64,000 nt of DNA from Dreissena polymorpha (lineage: Eukaryota; Mollusca; Bivalvia; Myida; Dreissenidae): assembly GCF_020536995.1 (NCBI RefSeq), contig NC_068359.1:88214697-88278696 (forward strand). The letters are read 5' to 3'. The position numbers and the translations under genes are program-made. Positions 49,568-61,058 of this stretch are shown in pieces (within the stretch, counting starts at the first letter, position 1; each line of letters begins with the position of its first letter). The notes under the pieces were generated by a model, which was not told the DNA's origin, ran no database searches, and saw nothing but the letters and a program-made list of their open reading frames with translations.

Positions 49568-51376
49568 ATGGCGTTCACGTTCTCAATACCGGATTATGTG
49601 GTGTTCATAAGCACTGTCGTTGCTTCCTTCCTAATCGGAGTTTTCTTCGGTTTCTGGGAAAAACGAAACAAACACGACACGCCAGACGACTATTTTCTGG
49701 CCGGTCGTCGTACGAAAACGATCCCGGTTACGATCTCGTTCGTCGTCACGTTTCAGTCGTCTATTATGGTTCTCGCGTTTCCAGCCGAAGGCTACGTGTA
49801 CGGCATGATATATTTGTTTATGGCGCTAAGCGGCAGCATAGCGTACGTTTTCTCCGCTTATTTTGTTGTTCCGGTCTTTCATCCTCTAAAGCTGACCAGT
49901 ATCTACCAATACCTGAATCTGCGTTTCGGTGACAACGTTTTGCGCTACGTGTGTATGGTTATCGGCGTTGTGTATTACCTGTTCTACATGGGTACCGTCA
50001 CTTACGGCACAAGTGTTGCCCTCGAGGTCGTCATGGGTATCCCCTACTACGCTACGATCATCGGATACGTGGTCATAACGACCATCTATACGTCTATCGG
50101 CGGGATTAAAGCCGTCATATGGACGGACGTGTTTCAGTTCTGCATCATGACTACGGGATTCATCGCCATCGTTGCGAAGGGAACCATAGACGCCGGCGGC
50201 CCGGGCGCTGTCGTGAGAACGAACCGTTTTGACGTCAACGAGTTCCGGTTAGATCCCCGGATCCGCTACACATTCTGGAACCTCTCCATCGGAAGCATTA
50301 TTTTTTGGTTGTACTACAGTTATAGCCAAGCCGCCATGCAGCGGGTATTTTCAGTCCCTACTGTAAAAGCGGCGCGAAACCTTTACCTCATCTGCAACCC
50401 CCTGTACAACATGATCGTCATCATGGCGGTATTGGAGGGCGGCGTAATATTTGCGTACTACTTGGCTAAGGGATGTGACATCTACGCCGGTGGCATCATT
50501 GATAACGTAAATGCAATCGTTCCGTTCACAATTATGGAACTCTTTAACAACCATCCGGGGCTCCCTGGCTTGTTCATAGCCGCTCTCTCAAGCGCCGCAT
50601 TCAGCACACTCTCTTCTTGTTTAAGCAGCCTTTCCGCTATAACATACGAAGACGTTATCAAGGTTCGAAACCCAAACATCGAGCCAGCGTACGCGACGAA
50701 GCTGTCGAAGATTGTGACGCTTGTATTCGGAGCTGTGGCAATGGGGATCTCCTTCCTGATTTCAATTCTTCCGGGCTCAATTCAGGCCATCTCACAAAGT
50801 ATATTCGCCTGCATGGACGGACCAATGTGTATGATCTTCATCCTGGCGCCCATGTACCGGCGCGCGACAACAAAGGGGCTCCTCATCGGTGCCGCTTCCG
50901 GTATGGTGGTGGTCATGTGGCTGAACATGGGTAAACTTTTCAGCGGGCTGCCGCCAGATCCGACCAAGCCGGCGGGACCGACGCACAACTGTGATATTTA
51001 CCGCAACATCAACGTAACTTCATCCGTCGCCGCTCAAATGTACTCAAACTCTACAAACGCTGTATACTATCTTGTCAACACGACGACGGCAACGGCGTTA
51101 ACTACAACCGTTGTTCCAGAAAAGACGGTCTTGCAGGAGATATACAGCGTCTCATACTGTTGGTTCTCCATGACAGGATTCATTATCTCGATGATTGTGG
51201 GTATGATCGCCAGTCGGCTCACGGAGCCACCGAAACACATTGACAGCAGGTGTTTATTCAGTTTCCAGAAGCATATCCGGGAAGAGTTGTTCGGACAGAA
51301 GAAATCGGACAGTGACAGCGCGAGTGGAGAGCACGAAGAGGAAATGAAGTTTATTCAGAAGCCTGGTGTTCACTGA
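49568..51376 (+). CDS. SLC5-family sodium:solute symporter
   Basis: 602-residue intronless frame with A at -3 and G at +4. The family couples sodium entry to uptake of monocarboxylates, vitamins, iodide or sugars across the plasma membrane. Diagnostic parts: DDYFLAGRRTKTIPVTISFV (residues 40-59, family DYFL.GR), GGIKAVIWTDVFQ (178-190), and ISFLISILPGSIQAISQSIF, within about 13 hydrophobic segments, a glycosylatable loop (NVTSS, NSTNA, NTTTA; about 480-520) and a charged C-terminal tail. The overall pattern is closest, as I recall the family, to the SLC5A6/A8/A12 (multivitamin/monocarboxylate) branch; the substrate is not determinable. Length is usual for the family. Vertebrate relatives have many introns, so the single exon suggests an old retrocopy or a lineage-specific intronless expansion. 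Confidence 0.93.
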   Translation: MAFTFSIPDYVVFISTVVASFLIGVFFGFWEKRNKHDTPDDYFLAGRRTKTIPVTISFVVTFQSSIMVLAFPAEGYVYGMIYLFMALSGSIAYVFSAYFVVPVFHPLKLTSIYQYLNLRFGDNVLRYVCMVIGVVYYLFYMGTVTYGTSVALEVVMGIPYYATIIGYVVITTIYTSIGGIKAVIWTDVFQFCIMTTGFIAIVAKGTIDAGGPGAVVRTNRFDVNEFRLDPRIRYTFWNLSIGSIIFWLYYSYSQAAMQRVFSVPTVKAARNLYLICNPLYNMIVIMAVLEGGVIFAYYLAKGCDIYAGGIIDNVNAIVPFTIMELFNNHPGLPGLFIAALSSAAFSTLSSCLSSLSAITYEDVIKVRNPNIEPAYATKLSKIVTLVFGAVAMGISFLISILPGSIQAISQSIFACMDGPMCMIFILAPMYRRATTKGLLIGAASGMVVVMWLNMGKLFSGLPPDPTKPAGPTHNCDIYRNINVTSSVAAQMYSNSTNAVYYLVNTTTATALTTTVVPEKTVLQEIYSVSYCWFSMTGFIISMIVGMIASRLTEPPKHIDSRCLFSFQKHIREELFGQKKSDSDSASGEHEEEMKFIQKPGVH

Positions 51377-51556
51377 AAACTCTGTCATTTACGTAACGGA
51401 GGCGTCCTTAATATATCTATCTTATATGTTGGACTGTTAATACGAGTGGTCAAGATGCGTCCATTGTAATTATCGGTATATTAGTCTGGGGTAATCTCAT
51501 TTTAACTTTTACCGTTTACAAATGTTTATTTGTCTTACGGGATTATTTGTGTTTTT

Positions 51557-51820
51557 ATGTCCCCACCACTAAAGTGGGGAACATATTGTTTTTGCCCTGT
51601 CTGTTAGTTTGTTTGTATGTTGCTTTGTTTGCCCCAACTTTAACATTTTGCCATAACTTTTGCAATATAGAAGATAGCAACCTCATATTTGGCATGCATG
51701 TGTATCTCATGAAGCTGCATATTTTGAGTGGTGGAAGATCAAGGTCAAGTTCATCATTTAAGGTCAAAAGTCAAATATATGGGGACATAGTGTTTCACAA
51801 ACACATCGCTTGTTTTTAAT
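51557..51820 (+). repeat. mollusc interspersed repeat in SLC5 3' region
   Basis: Begins with a CCCCACCACTAAAGTGGGG hairpin and continues through TTTGGCATGCATGTGTATCT, GTGGAAGATCAAGGTCAAG and ACACATCGCTTG. I recall this word order as a common bivalve repeat. It would be part of the transcript if the polyA site at 51917 is used. Confidence 0.6.
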
Positions 51821-51916
51821 TGGAAACAATGATTTGTATGTTACAAAAAAGTATTGCACAAACAAATTCATCGAAGCTCAAAGGGCAGTCTCATGAGTGT
51901 TATATTTTTTTGTTTG

Positions 51917-51922
51917 AATAAA
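51917..51922 (+). terminator. polyadenylation signal AATAAA (SLC5 gene)
   Basis: Canonical hexamer about 540 bases after the SLC5 stop, followed by GT-rich sequence. Confidence 0.55.
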
Positions 51923-52357
51923 ATAGCAGTATTTTCCTGTGCGTTTTTTGATACTGGTCTGTTCATTATTTAATGTTCATAGAGCATATCGTCCATGCAA
52001 AATTGTATGTTCACAAATGACTAGTTTTGTCGTACTATAATAACAAAAGAAAAGATTGCTTAATTCAAGTTAATTGTGTATGTTCTATTTAATAGTTAAT
52101 GCATTCAGAATAATATTTAAGTTACAAGTATATTTTTCAGTTTTTAAGCGCTGTTAACTCCGTCTCAATCAAAGTGAAGTATATATGTATTGACTATTAT
52201 TAATTTCAATTTTAACATCCGTGTAACGACATTTTGAAACACATTGATCTTTGTAAAAAGTGTGTGAATTTTGTTCTATCTAAATAACGACCACGATTTC
52301 ATAAAGCTTATTTGATAGATGTTATTTGAAATATGAACGATTCTATAAAATATATTT
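51923..52357. other. intergenic, nothing recognised
   Basis: AT-rich, no gene. Confidence 0.6.
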
Positions 52358-52826
52358 GGGCCGTGCTCTGTGAAAAATGGGTTTAACCCATTTATGCCTA
52401 GCGTCTAGAAAAAAGGCCTTGGCAAACAGCGTAGACCATGATGAGACGCCGCATGAATCGGTGTCTCATCAGGGTCTGCGTTGTTTGCTTAAAGAAATTT
52501 CTGTAAGAAATATTCTAAATATAGAAATAAATATACTAGACCTCCCTAATTTTGATAATAAATTGATCCAATTTAGAAGGATGGAAGAGTCCACTAGGCA
52601 TAAATGGGTTTAATGTATGTGCGTAAAGTGTCGTACCTGATAAGCCTGTGCGGACGACACTTTCCGCCTTAACTGGATTTTTGCTAAGAAGAAACTTTCT
52701 TGAAGCGAAAAATATCATAAGAGCGGAAAATGTCATCCCTGATTAGCCTGTGCGGTCTACACAGGCTAATCTGAAACGACATTTTACGCACACACATTTA
52801 ACCCTTTTTTATAGAGCACGGCTCAT
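52358..52826. mobile_element. palindromic MITE (GGCCGTGC subfamily) split by a piggyBac-like MITE
   Basis: Left end GGGCCGTGCTCTGTGAAAAA (52358), then the insert, then TTTAATGTATGTGCGTAAAG through ACAGGCTAATCTGAAACGAC to ATAGAGCACGGCTC. The insert sits in the TTTAA of the left TIR. Confidence 0.8.
52387..52608. mobile_element. piggyBac-like MITE (family A), nested
   Basis: 222 bp with perfect ends CCCATTTATGCCTAG and CTAGGCATAAATGGG, flanked by TTTAA on both sides (containing TTAA). The interior has the GATGAGACGCCGCATG hairpin and AGAAATATTCTAAATATAG. Confidence 0.8.
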
Positions 52827-53149
52827 TTGTATTCGTTCTATACATATAATTAGCTTAGCCATTTCATATATTTGCTAAACAGAAGTGCATTAAAAGTAAA
52901 AGTAAAAAAAGATCTCTTTTGCTCCAGACATGTACTTGCCGTCTTGTACAACTCGCCAACATTAACACGGCTTCATTATATTTAACCTGGTAAAACTGTT
53001 TGTATAATTTGCACGCTTTACTTTTGTCAAATTGTCAGATTTGGCTCTGTTCGCGCTCATGTTTCAAGTGATAAATGACACCTTACAGTAAGTAAGTCAA
53101 TGTTATGTTGTTATTTTAACCGTACTTTTATACTTAAATTGCCACTGAG
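52827..53149. other. intergenic, nothing recognised
   Basis: AT-rich, no gene. Confidence 0.6.
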
Positions 53150-53306
53150 ACTGTATTTTCGTTAAGAAGAGACGTCCTTAAACAGAAAATTCATTTGAAG
53201 CGGAAAGAGTCGTCCTTGATTAGCATGTGCCGGCTGCACAGGTTAATCTGGGACGAAACTTACGCACATGAATTAAGCCCAGTTTTCCCAGAGCGCGGCT
53301 CGTACA
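53150..53306. mobile_element. palindromic MITE, right half only
   Basis: GTATTTTCGTTAAGAAGAGA, CCGGCTGCACAGGTTAATCT, CCCAGTTTTCCCAGAGCGCG. Confidence 0.7.
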
Positions 53307-53735
53307 CATAAACATGAAGGTCAGGTAAATTTTGAAATGCTATAGAGAATATTGAATGTTTAGCCATGAAGTGTGTTAAATGAAGGGGCATTTTGAAGTC
53401 CGTGAAACTACATTTTGAGTATATTGTTTTCCTTCTGTTACATATGTGTGTATATTCAAATTAGTGCATACGACGTTATTGTACTTGTATTAAAACATGA
53501 ATGTTTATACTTAAGAGTTTTGGTGTTATTAATAAAAGGCCACCTTTCAAAAGCATGTTCGACTTTGTATTAGTATTCATCTGATATGCCAAGAAACATC
53601 GCTTATATAAACATGTGTTTGTTTCGGATAATGCAAATGAGATATTTTCGAAAATTTAGAAAGTACAGTCTTAAATGATATAATAGTCTGTTGTTTTTTC
53701 TGAATCGTATGTGTGTTTAAAAAAAAACACATATA
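53307..53735. other. intergenic, nothing recognised
   Basis: AT-rich, no gene. Confidence 0.6.
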
Positions 53736-53968
53736 TGAGCCGTTCTCTGTGAAAAAGGGGTTTAATGTTTGTGCGTAAAATGTCGTCCCATATTAGCCTT
53801 TGCAGTCCGCAAAGGCTAATCAGGGACGACACTTTTCGCAAAACTTGATTTTTGCTAAGAAGAGACTTTCAGTAAACACAAGATACCATAAAAGGGGTAA
53901 GTATCGCCCCGTGAACGACACTTAACGCACATGCATTTAACATCTTTTTCACAGAACACGGCTCATAT
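53736..53968. mobile_element. palindromic MITE, GGCCGTGC-like subfamily
   Basis: TATATGAGCCGTTCTCTGTG to ACAGAACACGGCTCATATGA. The left hairpin is complete (TTGCAGTCCGCAAAGGCTAA); the right one is deleted. Confidence 0.8.
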
Positions 53969-54319
53969 GAAACCTCAACAGGCCATTTTAATGGTGCCTT
54001 TTCCGTGTACGAATGGAGTTTTGTTGTACCATAATTGTTAATTAAAAGAGAACAATCGATTTTAATTGCTCCGCTAGCAACTCCGATGTGAGAGTATCTT
54101 ACATTGGTATCATAATATGGAATCCTAAGATTAGTATTAACTAACGCATCCATGCTTCAGTCGGTAGCTTTTGAGCATCTTGGATTGTCTATTGTCAATC
54201 GTCCACTTCTACTTGGTGAACACCTTGTATATCACATATATTTCACGATCAACATGGAACTCGATCATAACATTTGTCTCTTATGTTATATCGGCTGTGT
54301 TCAAAACAACTCATTATAG
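53969..54319. other. intergenic, nothing recognised
   Basis: A 94-codon minus-strand frame here (53869..54153) overlaps a MITE and has no family match. Confidence 0.5.
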
Positions 54320-57015
54320 TCCAAACAAGTTTTTACAAAAGCAATATAAGGACAAATGCCCCACCTCCATGTGGCTTTATTTTTTTCAAACATCCAAAAC
54401 CATTGTCTAATTCCTCAAAGGTATAATTTGGATAAATCTTCTGACTAAGTTTCCTGAAGATGGGACACTAAATGTGACATCTAAAGTGTTAACAAGGTTT
54501 TACTATACCCATTTAAGGAAAAATGTCCCACCCCCTAGTGGCAATGTTTTTAAGCAGACCAGAACTACTTTCCAACTCATCCAAGATGTCATTGGGACGT
54601 ATATTGTGACCAAAGATCAGACCAAACATTTGGCCTCTAGGATGTTAACAAGGCTTAACTATAGCCATATAAGGAAAATGCCAATCCCGCTGGCGGCAAA
54701 GTTTTTCAACAAACACTAACCATTTTCGAATTCGTCCAAGATATCATTTGAACAAATCCTCTGACCAAGTTCGATGGAGATGGAACAATAAATTTGACAT
54801 CTAGAGTGTTAATAGGGTTTTACTAAAGCCATATATAGACCTTAAAGGAAAAATGCCCCACCCTCTGATGGCCATGTTTTTCAACAGACAAGAAGCATTT
54901 TCAAACTCAACCAAGATGTATTTGGGGTATATGTTCTGACCAAGTTTCATAGATTATACCATCAATTAGGTCTCTAGGTTGTTACCAATGTTTTGCTTAA
55001 GCCATGTAAGGAAAAATGCTTAGTGCCCCGGCGGCAAAGTTTTTCAACCAACCGAAACCATTTTCGAACTCGTCCAAGATATCATTGGGACATATCTTTA
55101 GAACAGGATGATGCATCAGACAATGACTTTCTTAAATACAATAGTCTTATAAATAACATACCAAAAAGACATATTGGAACTTGTAGACGAGCGTTTTCTA
55201 ACAGGATAAAGGAAAAAATCATTACTAGATATAATCAAAACTTCGTACCTACCAAATAAATTTTTATACAATCTTCAGCTATCTGAAATAAAAAATACAA
55301 ATTCGAATGCGGAAAATAGATGGCAAAATATTATTCAAAATAAAGAGTTAAATTGGGCAAAGATATACACGCTAGTGTTCAAAACTTGTACGGACACAAA
55401 TTTAAGATGCTTCCAATATAAATATATTATGCGTTTAACAGCTACAAATACATACCTCTTTCGGTGCAGACTAACGAACTCTAACTTATGTGATCTGTGC
55501 ACTGAATACGATGAAGATATTGAACACTTGTTTTGGAAATGCCGGTTAGCACAACATTTATGGAACAGATTAGCGGACAACATGTATGATAAAGGCATTT
55601 TATTATATTTTAACTACGAATTAATTTGTTTTGGACAGATGGAATATAATAAAAACATGCAAACAATTAATTTCATCATTTATTTAATGAAATATTATAT
55701 ATTTAAATTGAAAACAATACACCAACCATATGATTTCAACAATTTCCTTACATTCCTAAAATTACGCTATGATATAGAACAAGAAATAGCCCTAAAAAAC
55801 GATAATCTTGAACAATGTAATACAATTTATCAGAGATTACTTGACGGTCAGTTTTGAGCTTCCAGCTTCTCCTTTTTTTATATTTCTTTCTTACTTTTTA
55901 CTTTATTTTGTTTACTCTTCATATTGTAAAAATACATAAATAATAACCTATGGTTAAACACCAATTATCACTATTTTTCCATGCGGAGTGGGTATATTTT
56001 GAAGAAAAAATATTTAAAAAAAACAACATTCTATTGTACGTGCATATGCACCCATAACTGTATTGTTAACTTCTTGAAGGAAAAAATGTTTGCAATGTAT
56101 GTACATGTACATTTTGTATAATGTTTGCTTTTTTTAGTTACATTAAAAAAAAAAAAGGATTCATGAAGATGGGACAATAAATGTGGCCTCTAGAGTCTTA
56201 ACGAGGTTTTATTATAGCCATATAAGAAAAAAATGCCTTGCCCCCTAGTGGCCATGTTTTTTAACCAACCGATATAAAGAAGTCAAACCGTTTTTCAAAC
56301 TCATCCAATATGCCATTTGGACGTATGCTCTGACCAAGTTCCATAATGGTCAGAACATAAATTTGGCCTCTAGGTTGTAAACAAGGTTTTACTATAGCCA
56401 TATGAGGAAAAATGTCCAGCCCCTGGCGGCAAAGTTTTTCAAACAACCCAGACCATTTTCGATCTCGCCCAAGATATCATTGGGAAAAATATTTTGAACA
56501 ATTATCATGAAGATGGGACAATCAATGTGACCTCTAGAGTGTTAACAACGTTTAATACAGCCATAAATAGCCATATACGGAAAATGCCCCGCCCTCTGGT
56601 TACCATATTTTTCAACCAGCCGGAACCATTTTCAAACTCGTTCACGATATGATTGGGACAAATCTTCTGACCAAGTTCCATGAAGATCGTACAAAAAAAG
56701 TGGCCTCTAGAGTTTTCACAATATTTTAGTATAGCCATATAAGGAAATATAACCCGCCCCGTGACGGCCATGTTTTTCAACCAACCGGAATCATTTTTGA
56801 ATTCGTCAAAGAAATCATTAGGACAAATCTTCTGAAAAAGTTTGAAGGTCTGAAATAAATGTAGCCTCTAGAGTATTAATAAGGCTTTAATATAGCAATT
56901 TATAGCCATATTAGAAAAAAAATGCCCCGCCCCGTGGCGGCCATGTTTTTCTACCAAATGTTAACATTTTCAAACTCATCTTAGATATCATTGAGACGAA
57001 TCTTCTGACCAAATG
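54320..57015. repeat. diverged tandem array, unit about 170 bp, split by a LINE
   Basis: Each unit contains AAGGAAAAATGCCCC, GGCGGCCATGTTTTTCAACC, TCCAAGATATCATTGGGACA and GTTAACAAGGTTTTACTATA in that order. The landmark word recurs at about 54350, 54517, 54673, 54847 and 55010, then 56224, 56405, 56577, 56740 and 56912 (spacing 156-181 bp), so roughly ten units. They are well diverged, implying age. The interval 55100..56150 is a LINE insertion. Units of this kind are, from memory, common in molluscs. Confidence 0.85.
55100..56152 (+). pseudogene. Tx1/L1-like LINE, 5'-truncated 3' end
   Basis: Opens at about 55100 inside a satellite unit (EQDDASDNDFLKYNSLINNI, then IKEKIITRYNQNF), continues after a break into 55270..55857 with the C-terminal zinc knuckle typical of Tx1/L1 ORF2 (DTNLRCFQYKYIMRLTATNT, SNLCDLCTEYDEDIEHLFWK, CRLAQHLWNRL) and ends in a TGA at 55855. 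A 3' UTR and poly-A run (about 56142..56154) close the copy. The reverse transcriptase domain is absent. A frameshift or stop near 55258 separates the two open pieces. Confidence 0.75.
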
Positions 57016-58212
57016 TCAACAGTCAGTAAGTTTATTGTTGTTCAGCAAAGATTCTGGATTATATAGATCGTTTTTGTGTTTTTTTGTCTACTATTGATGA
57101 TCAAAATCAAATGTCTTCTATGTAAATAAAAAGTGTGTATAGAATAACAAAATCAAGGTATTATCAAAAGCAATATATGACAGACAAAAATCAATGATAG
57201 CTGAAGAATAAATTAACATATTCTAAAATCACAATATAGAAAGGAAAAGCCTACAATGCATAATAATATGTTCAATACGTATATACACATTTTGTTCAAA
57301 CTTATGACTGCACCAGCTGGTGGTAACAAGAACACACACAATTACAATTTATACAGTTTTACAGTCAATATTTGTGGATTTTGTGTTTCAATATTAAACA
57401 GTTAATCAGTTAAACTTATCTCGTTCCACCGCACAATCAAAATAATGTGTCGACGAATAGCATTTCAGTTTATTTTGTCCTGACAATTTTAAAAGGCCTT
57501 CATAATAAATTGTTGTAAGTACAGACCGTACGGCATGCAATTGTTGTTATTATCAAACACGAGTCTGTAGCACAATTACTACTGCAATCATAAGTGTTTT
57601 GCACAATCACTATAGCAACTTCAAGTATGTTGCCCAATCACTTTGCTTTTGCAACAATCACATCTCTGATAATCTGGAAGGCTGCTATCAAGGAGTGCAA
57701 CTGTATCTTTGCATTGGTCATTGAGACCACCCTATACCTGTAGAAGTTAAATGAATTTAGTTACCTGCTATACATATGAACCACTACAATTGGCTTTTAA
57801 CTGGACGTGGCACATTTGCCAAACACAATTATAATGTAATTCTTGATAAATGGACCAATGAATGTCTTAGAAAATCTTGGTACCAAGCACAAATTGTAAA
57901 GATCCCCTAGGTTCTTCTTTCATTTATTTCCTGCTTATATTATTACAAATACATAACTCTGACCTATAATCCTTAAAGCATGAAATATACTTTTGAGCTA
58001 GAGATATATATTTAACACGCCATGTTGATCATTTGATGCCTGTAAATCAATTCGTAACAGGTACCCTCTATGACACTGCTTTTAAGTAACAAATGTTCAA
58101 TATCGATGTGTATCAGAAACAACCAACAAATCACTACCAAACGTAACACACATTCACTTGACATTGGTTCAAGCTTAACACACATTCACTTGATATTGGT
58201 TAATAAATGAAT
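57016..58212. other. intergenic, nothing recognised
   Basis: AT-rich. A short imperfect duplication (ACACACATTCACTTGACATTGGTT / ...GATATTGGTT) occurs at about 58147..58203. No gene. Confidence 0.6.
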
Positions 58213-58754
58213 CTTAAAGGGACTGTCAACCATGACGACAAAGAATATAAAAGTTGTAAAATACCGTATCATTTTACAATTTTTAGTTTATATTGATTAA
58301 AATATCACGACTGGTATATAACATTACTTGAACAAAGTTGTTAAGTTTTTTTATATATGCAGTATATTTAGTAATACATTTTAATGGGTATGTCTACCAC
58401 GTAACTACCAGTTAACTATAAATAACGCAAGTAGATTGATCGTCATCGCCACGTGGTAAACCCAGGAATGCAAATTGTGCATGCTTAGTGAATTGTATAT
58501 ATTTGATATATAAAATGATCAATCTACTTGCGTTATTTATAGTGTGTATATCGTTATGTTACCTATTTTCGCGATGTACATTCGATTTCACATCGCGAAA
58601 TTTTATTACATAAGAAACTGAAAATATGAACTTTTTTCAAGTAATGTAATATAACAGTCGTAATATTTTAATCAATTTAAACTAATAATGGTAAAACATA
58701 CGGTATTTTAGAACTTTTCTTTTTTCGTCATTTGTGGTTGACAGTCCCTTTAAG
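58213..58754. mobile_element. TIR element, GGGACTGTCAACCA family, full copy
   Basis: CTTAAAGGGACTGTCAACCA at the left and its near-exact complement TGGTTGACAGTCCCTTTAAG at the right, 542 bp. An inner inverted pair, ATAACGCAAGTAGATTGATC and GATCAATCTACTTGCGTTAT, makes the centre fold back. No ORF. Class not assigned. Confidence 0.75.
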
Positions 58755-59130
58755 CTGCTGGTTAGTTGCTTCTAACTATAATATGTATTTCCCAAGAGCG
58801 CAATTTATAATTAAATTAATTTTACCATTTAAACAATTTGACACCACGAGTGCAATAATTAGATACAAGAAAAATGAGAAAGCTACAAAACCATAATAAA
58901 TTAATTGTTACCCGTGTTACTATATGTGCAATCCACAAGATGGTCTTCATACGAGCTCCCTACACAAATTATTTTTATATTATTAGATGTCAGTTCTGTT
59001 TATATGATTGTATGTATATTAAGTATATAACCAATTATGTGATATGATGAATGCTCATTCACGATATTGAGAGGTTGTACACTGGTTATAAAAGGAAAAT
59101 GCAGCTGCTTGGGAAGGAGAGACACCTTGC
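58755..59130. other. intergenic, nothing recognised
   Basis: AT-rich, no gene. Confidence 0.6.
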
Positions 59131-59135
59131 TACAC

Positions 59136-59940
59136 AATGCAGTCCGATATGTATGGCATACACAAAACGGTCCTGTATGTATGGCATATACAATGCGGTC
59201 CTGTATGTATGGCAAATACAATGCGGTCCTGTATGTATGGCATACACTATGCGGTCCTGTATGTAACGCATACACATTGCAGTCCTGTATTTATGGCATA
59301 CACATTGCGGTCCTGTATTTATGGCATACAATATGCGGTCGTGTATTTATGGCATGCACATTGCGGTACAGTATTTATGGCATCCCCAATGCAGTCCTGT
59401 ATTTATGGCATACACATTCCGGTCCTGCATTTATGGCATCCACAATCTGGTCCTGTATTTGTGGCATACACATTGCGGTCCTGTTTTTATGGCATCCACA
59501 ATGCGGTCCTGTATTTATGGCAAAGACAATACGGTCAGGTTTGTATTGCATACACATTACGGTCCTGTAATTATGACATACACAATGAGGTATTGTATTT
59601 ATGGCATACATATTGCGGTCCTGTATATATGGCATACACATTGCCGTCCTGTATGTATGGCATACACATTGCGGTCCAGTATTTATGGCATACAATACTC
59701 AGTATGCGGTCCAGTATTTATGGCACACACAATTCGGTCCTGTGATTATGGCATACACAATGCAGTCCTGTATTTATGGCATACACAATGCGGTCCTGTA
59801 TTTATGGCATACACATTGCGGTCCTAAATTTATCACATACACTTTGCGGTTCTGTATTTATGGCATACACAATGCGGTCCTGTAAGTATGGTATACACAA
59901 TTCGGTCCTGTATTTATGACATACACAATGCGGTCCAGAG
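59136..59940. repeat. 28-bp minisatellite, about 28 units
   Basis: Unit TTATGGCATACACATTGCGG then TCCTGTAT (28 bp), with variation between TATGT and TATTT and between ACAATGCGG and ACATTGCGG. Because 28 is 1 modulo 3, a stop-free unit is open in all three frames. Overlapping open frames of 167, 202 and 168 codons occur on the plus strand and others on the minus strand. Confidence 0.95.
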
Positions 59941-60181
59941 TACTGCTGTTTCATATTTGAAAATAACAATAAGACAAAGGGCTATATAATATAAAAAAAA
60001 ACTTGAAGACCGGTTCAAATTTTAACTGACGTTGTTCTAATGGCATTGTAATAAAATATAGACGGAGCGGTGTAAATAATAAATACAATTGAGGTGGAGG
60101 GGTCAAAATAAACATTACTGTATAGAGACGGGAGATTTTATCATTTAAATGTTAATTATGAGTGCCACCGTGCTAAGCTTA
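59941..60181. other. intergenic, nothing recognised
   Basis: AT-rich, no gene. Confidence 0.5.
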
Positions 60182-60182
60182 A

Positions 60183-60387
60183 CCCATTTATGCCTAGCGT
60201 CTAGAAAAAAAGGCCTTTGCAAACAACGTAGACCCAGATGAGACGCCGCTGTGTCTGCGCTGTTTGCTTAAAGGAATTTCTGTAAGAAATATTCTAAATA
60301 TAGAAATAAATATACTAGACATACCTAATTTTGGAAATAAATTGATCCAATTTAGAAGGATGGGAGAGTCCACTAGGCATAAATGGG
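60183..60387. mobile_element. piggyBac-like MITE (family A)
   Basis: 205 bp, TTAA on each side (60179..60182, 60388..60391), ends CCCATTTATGCCTAG and CTAGGCATAAATGGG. The central GATGAGACGCC hairpin is partly deleted. Confidence 0.85.
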
Positions 60388-60866
60388 TTAAACATGCATA
60401 AGACCCACCAAGTGCATCTCGGTGTGTATCGACTAATGAGACATTTCACGCATCAGTCATCCGGGCATTGATGCAACAGTGAATATATGTCATTGTCGTC
60501 TGAAATCGCATGATAGACGCAAATGCGTCCTTCTTAAGACAGTGTCATTAAACAAATAAAGGCGGCCGTTGTGAGTATATTAAGAATGTGGACTGTAAAG
60601 GTATTTTAACACATATTATTGCAAACTATACTGCAAACAAATACATATCAAATACGAAAAATGACACAGTTGTGTAAAGCAATGAGATAAAAAGTAGGGC
60701 TTTAAAAGAAGGCTTTTGTAGGTATTGCATGGTCCATATGCGAACCATCTTAAGTTATCTATAAAGTAAAAGTCAGTGACAAACTAATAAAGTAAAAACT
60801 GTACCTTTACTACACAGGTGTAACAAAGGCTTAAACACTGTACACCGATTTTTAAGCTTATATATA
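60388..60866. other. intergenic, nothing recognised
   Basis: AT-rich, no gene. Confidence 0.6.
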
Positions 60867-60869
60867 CAG

Positions 60870-60961
60870 TTTTGCTATTATCATCATAATCATCATCATC
60901 ATCATCATCATCATTATTATTATAATCATCAATATCATCATCATCAATATCATCATCATCG

Positions 60962-61058
<97 letters not shown>

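Noticed and set aside
49543-49932. 129-codon frame overlapping the start of the SLC5 gene
   Set aside because: Out-of-frame shadow of the transporter coding sequence.
59136-59940. Regular 28-bp repeats considered as a CRISPR array
   Set aside because: There are no spacers; the units are head to tail in a eukaryotic genome. The 40-bp array at 6416 is rejected for the same reason.
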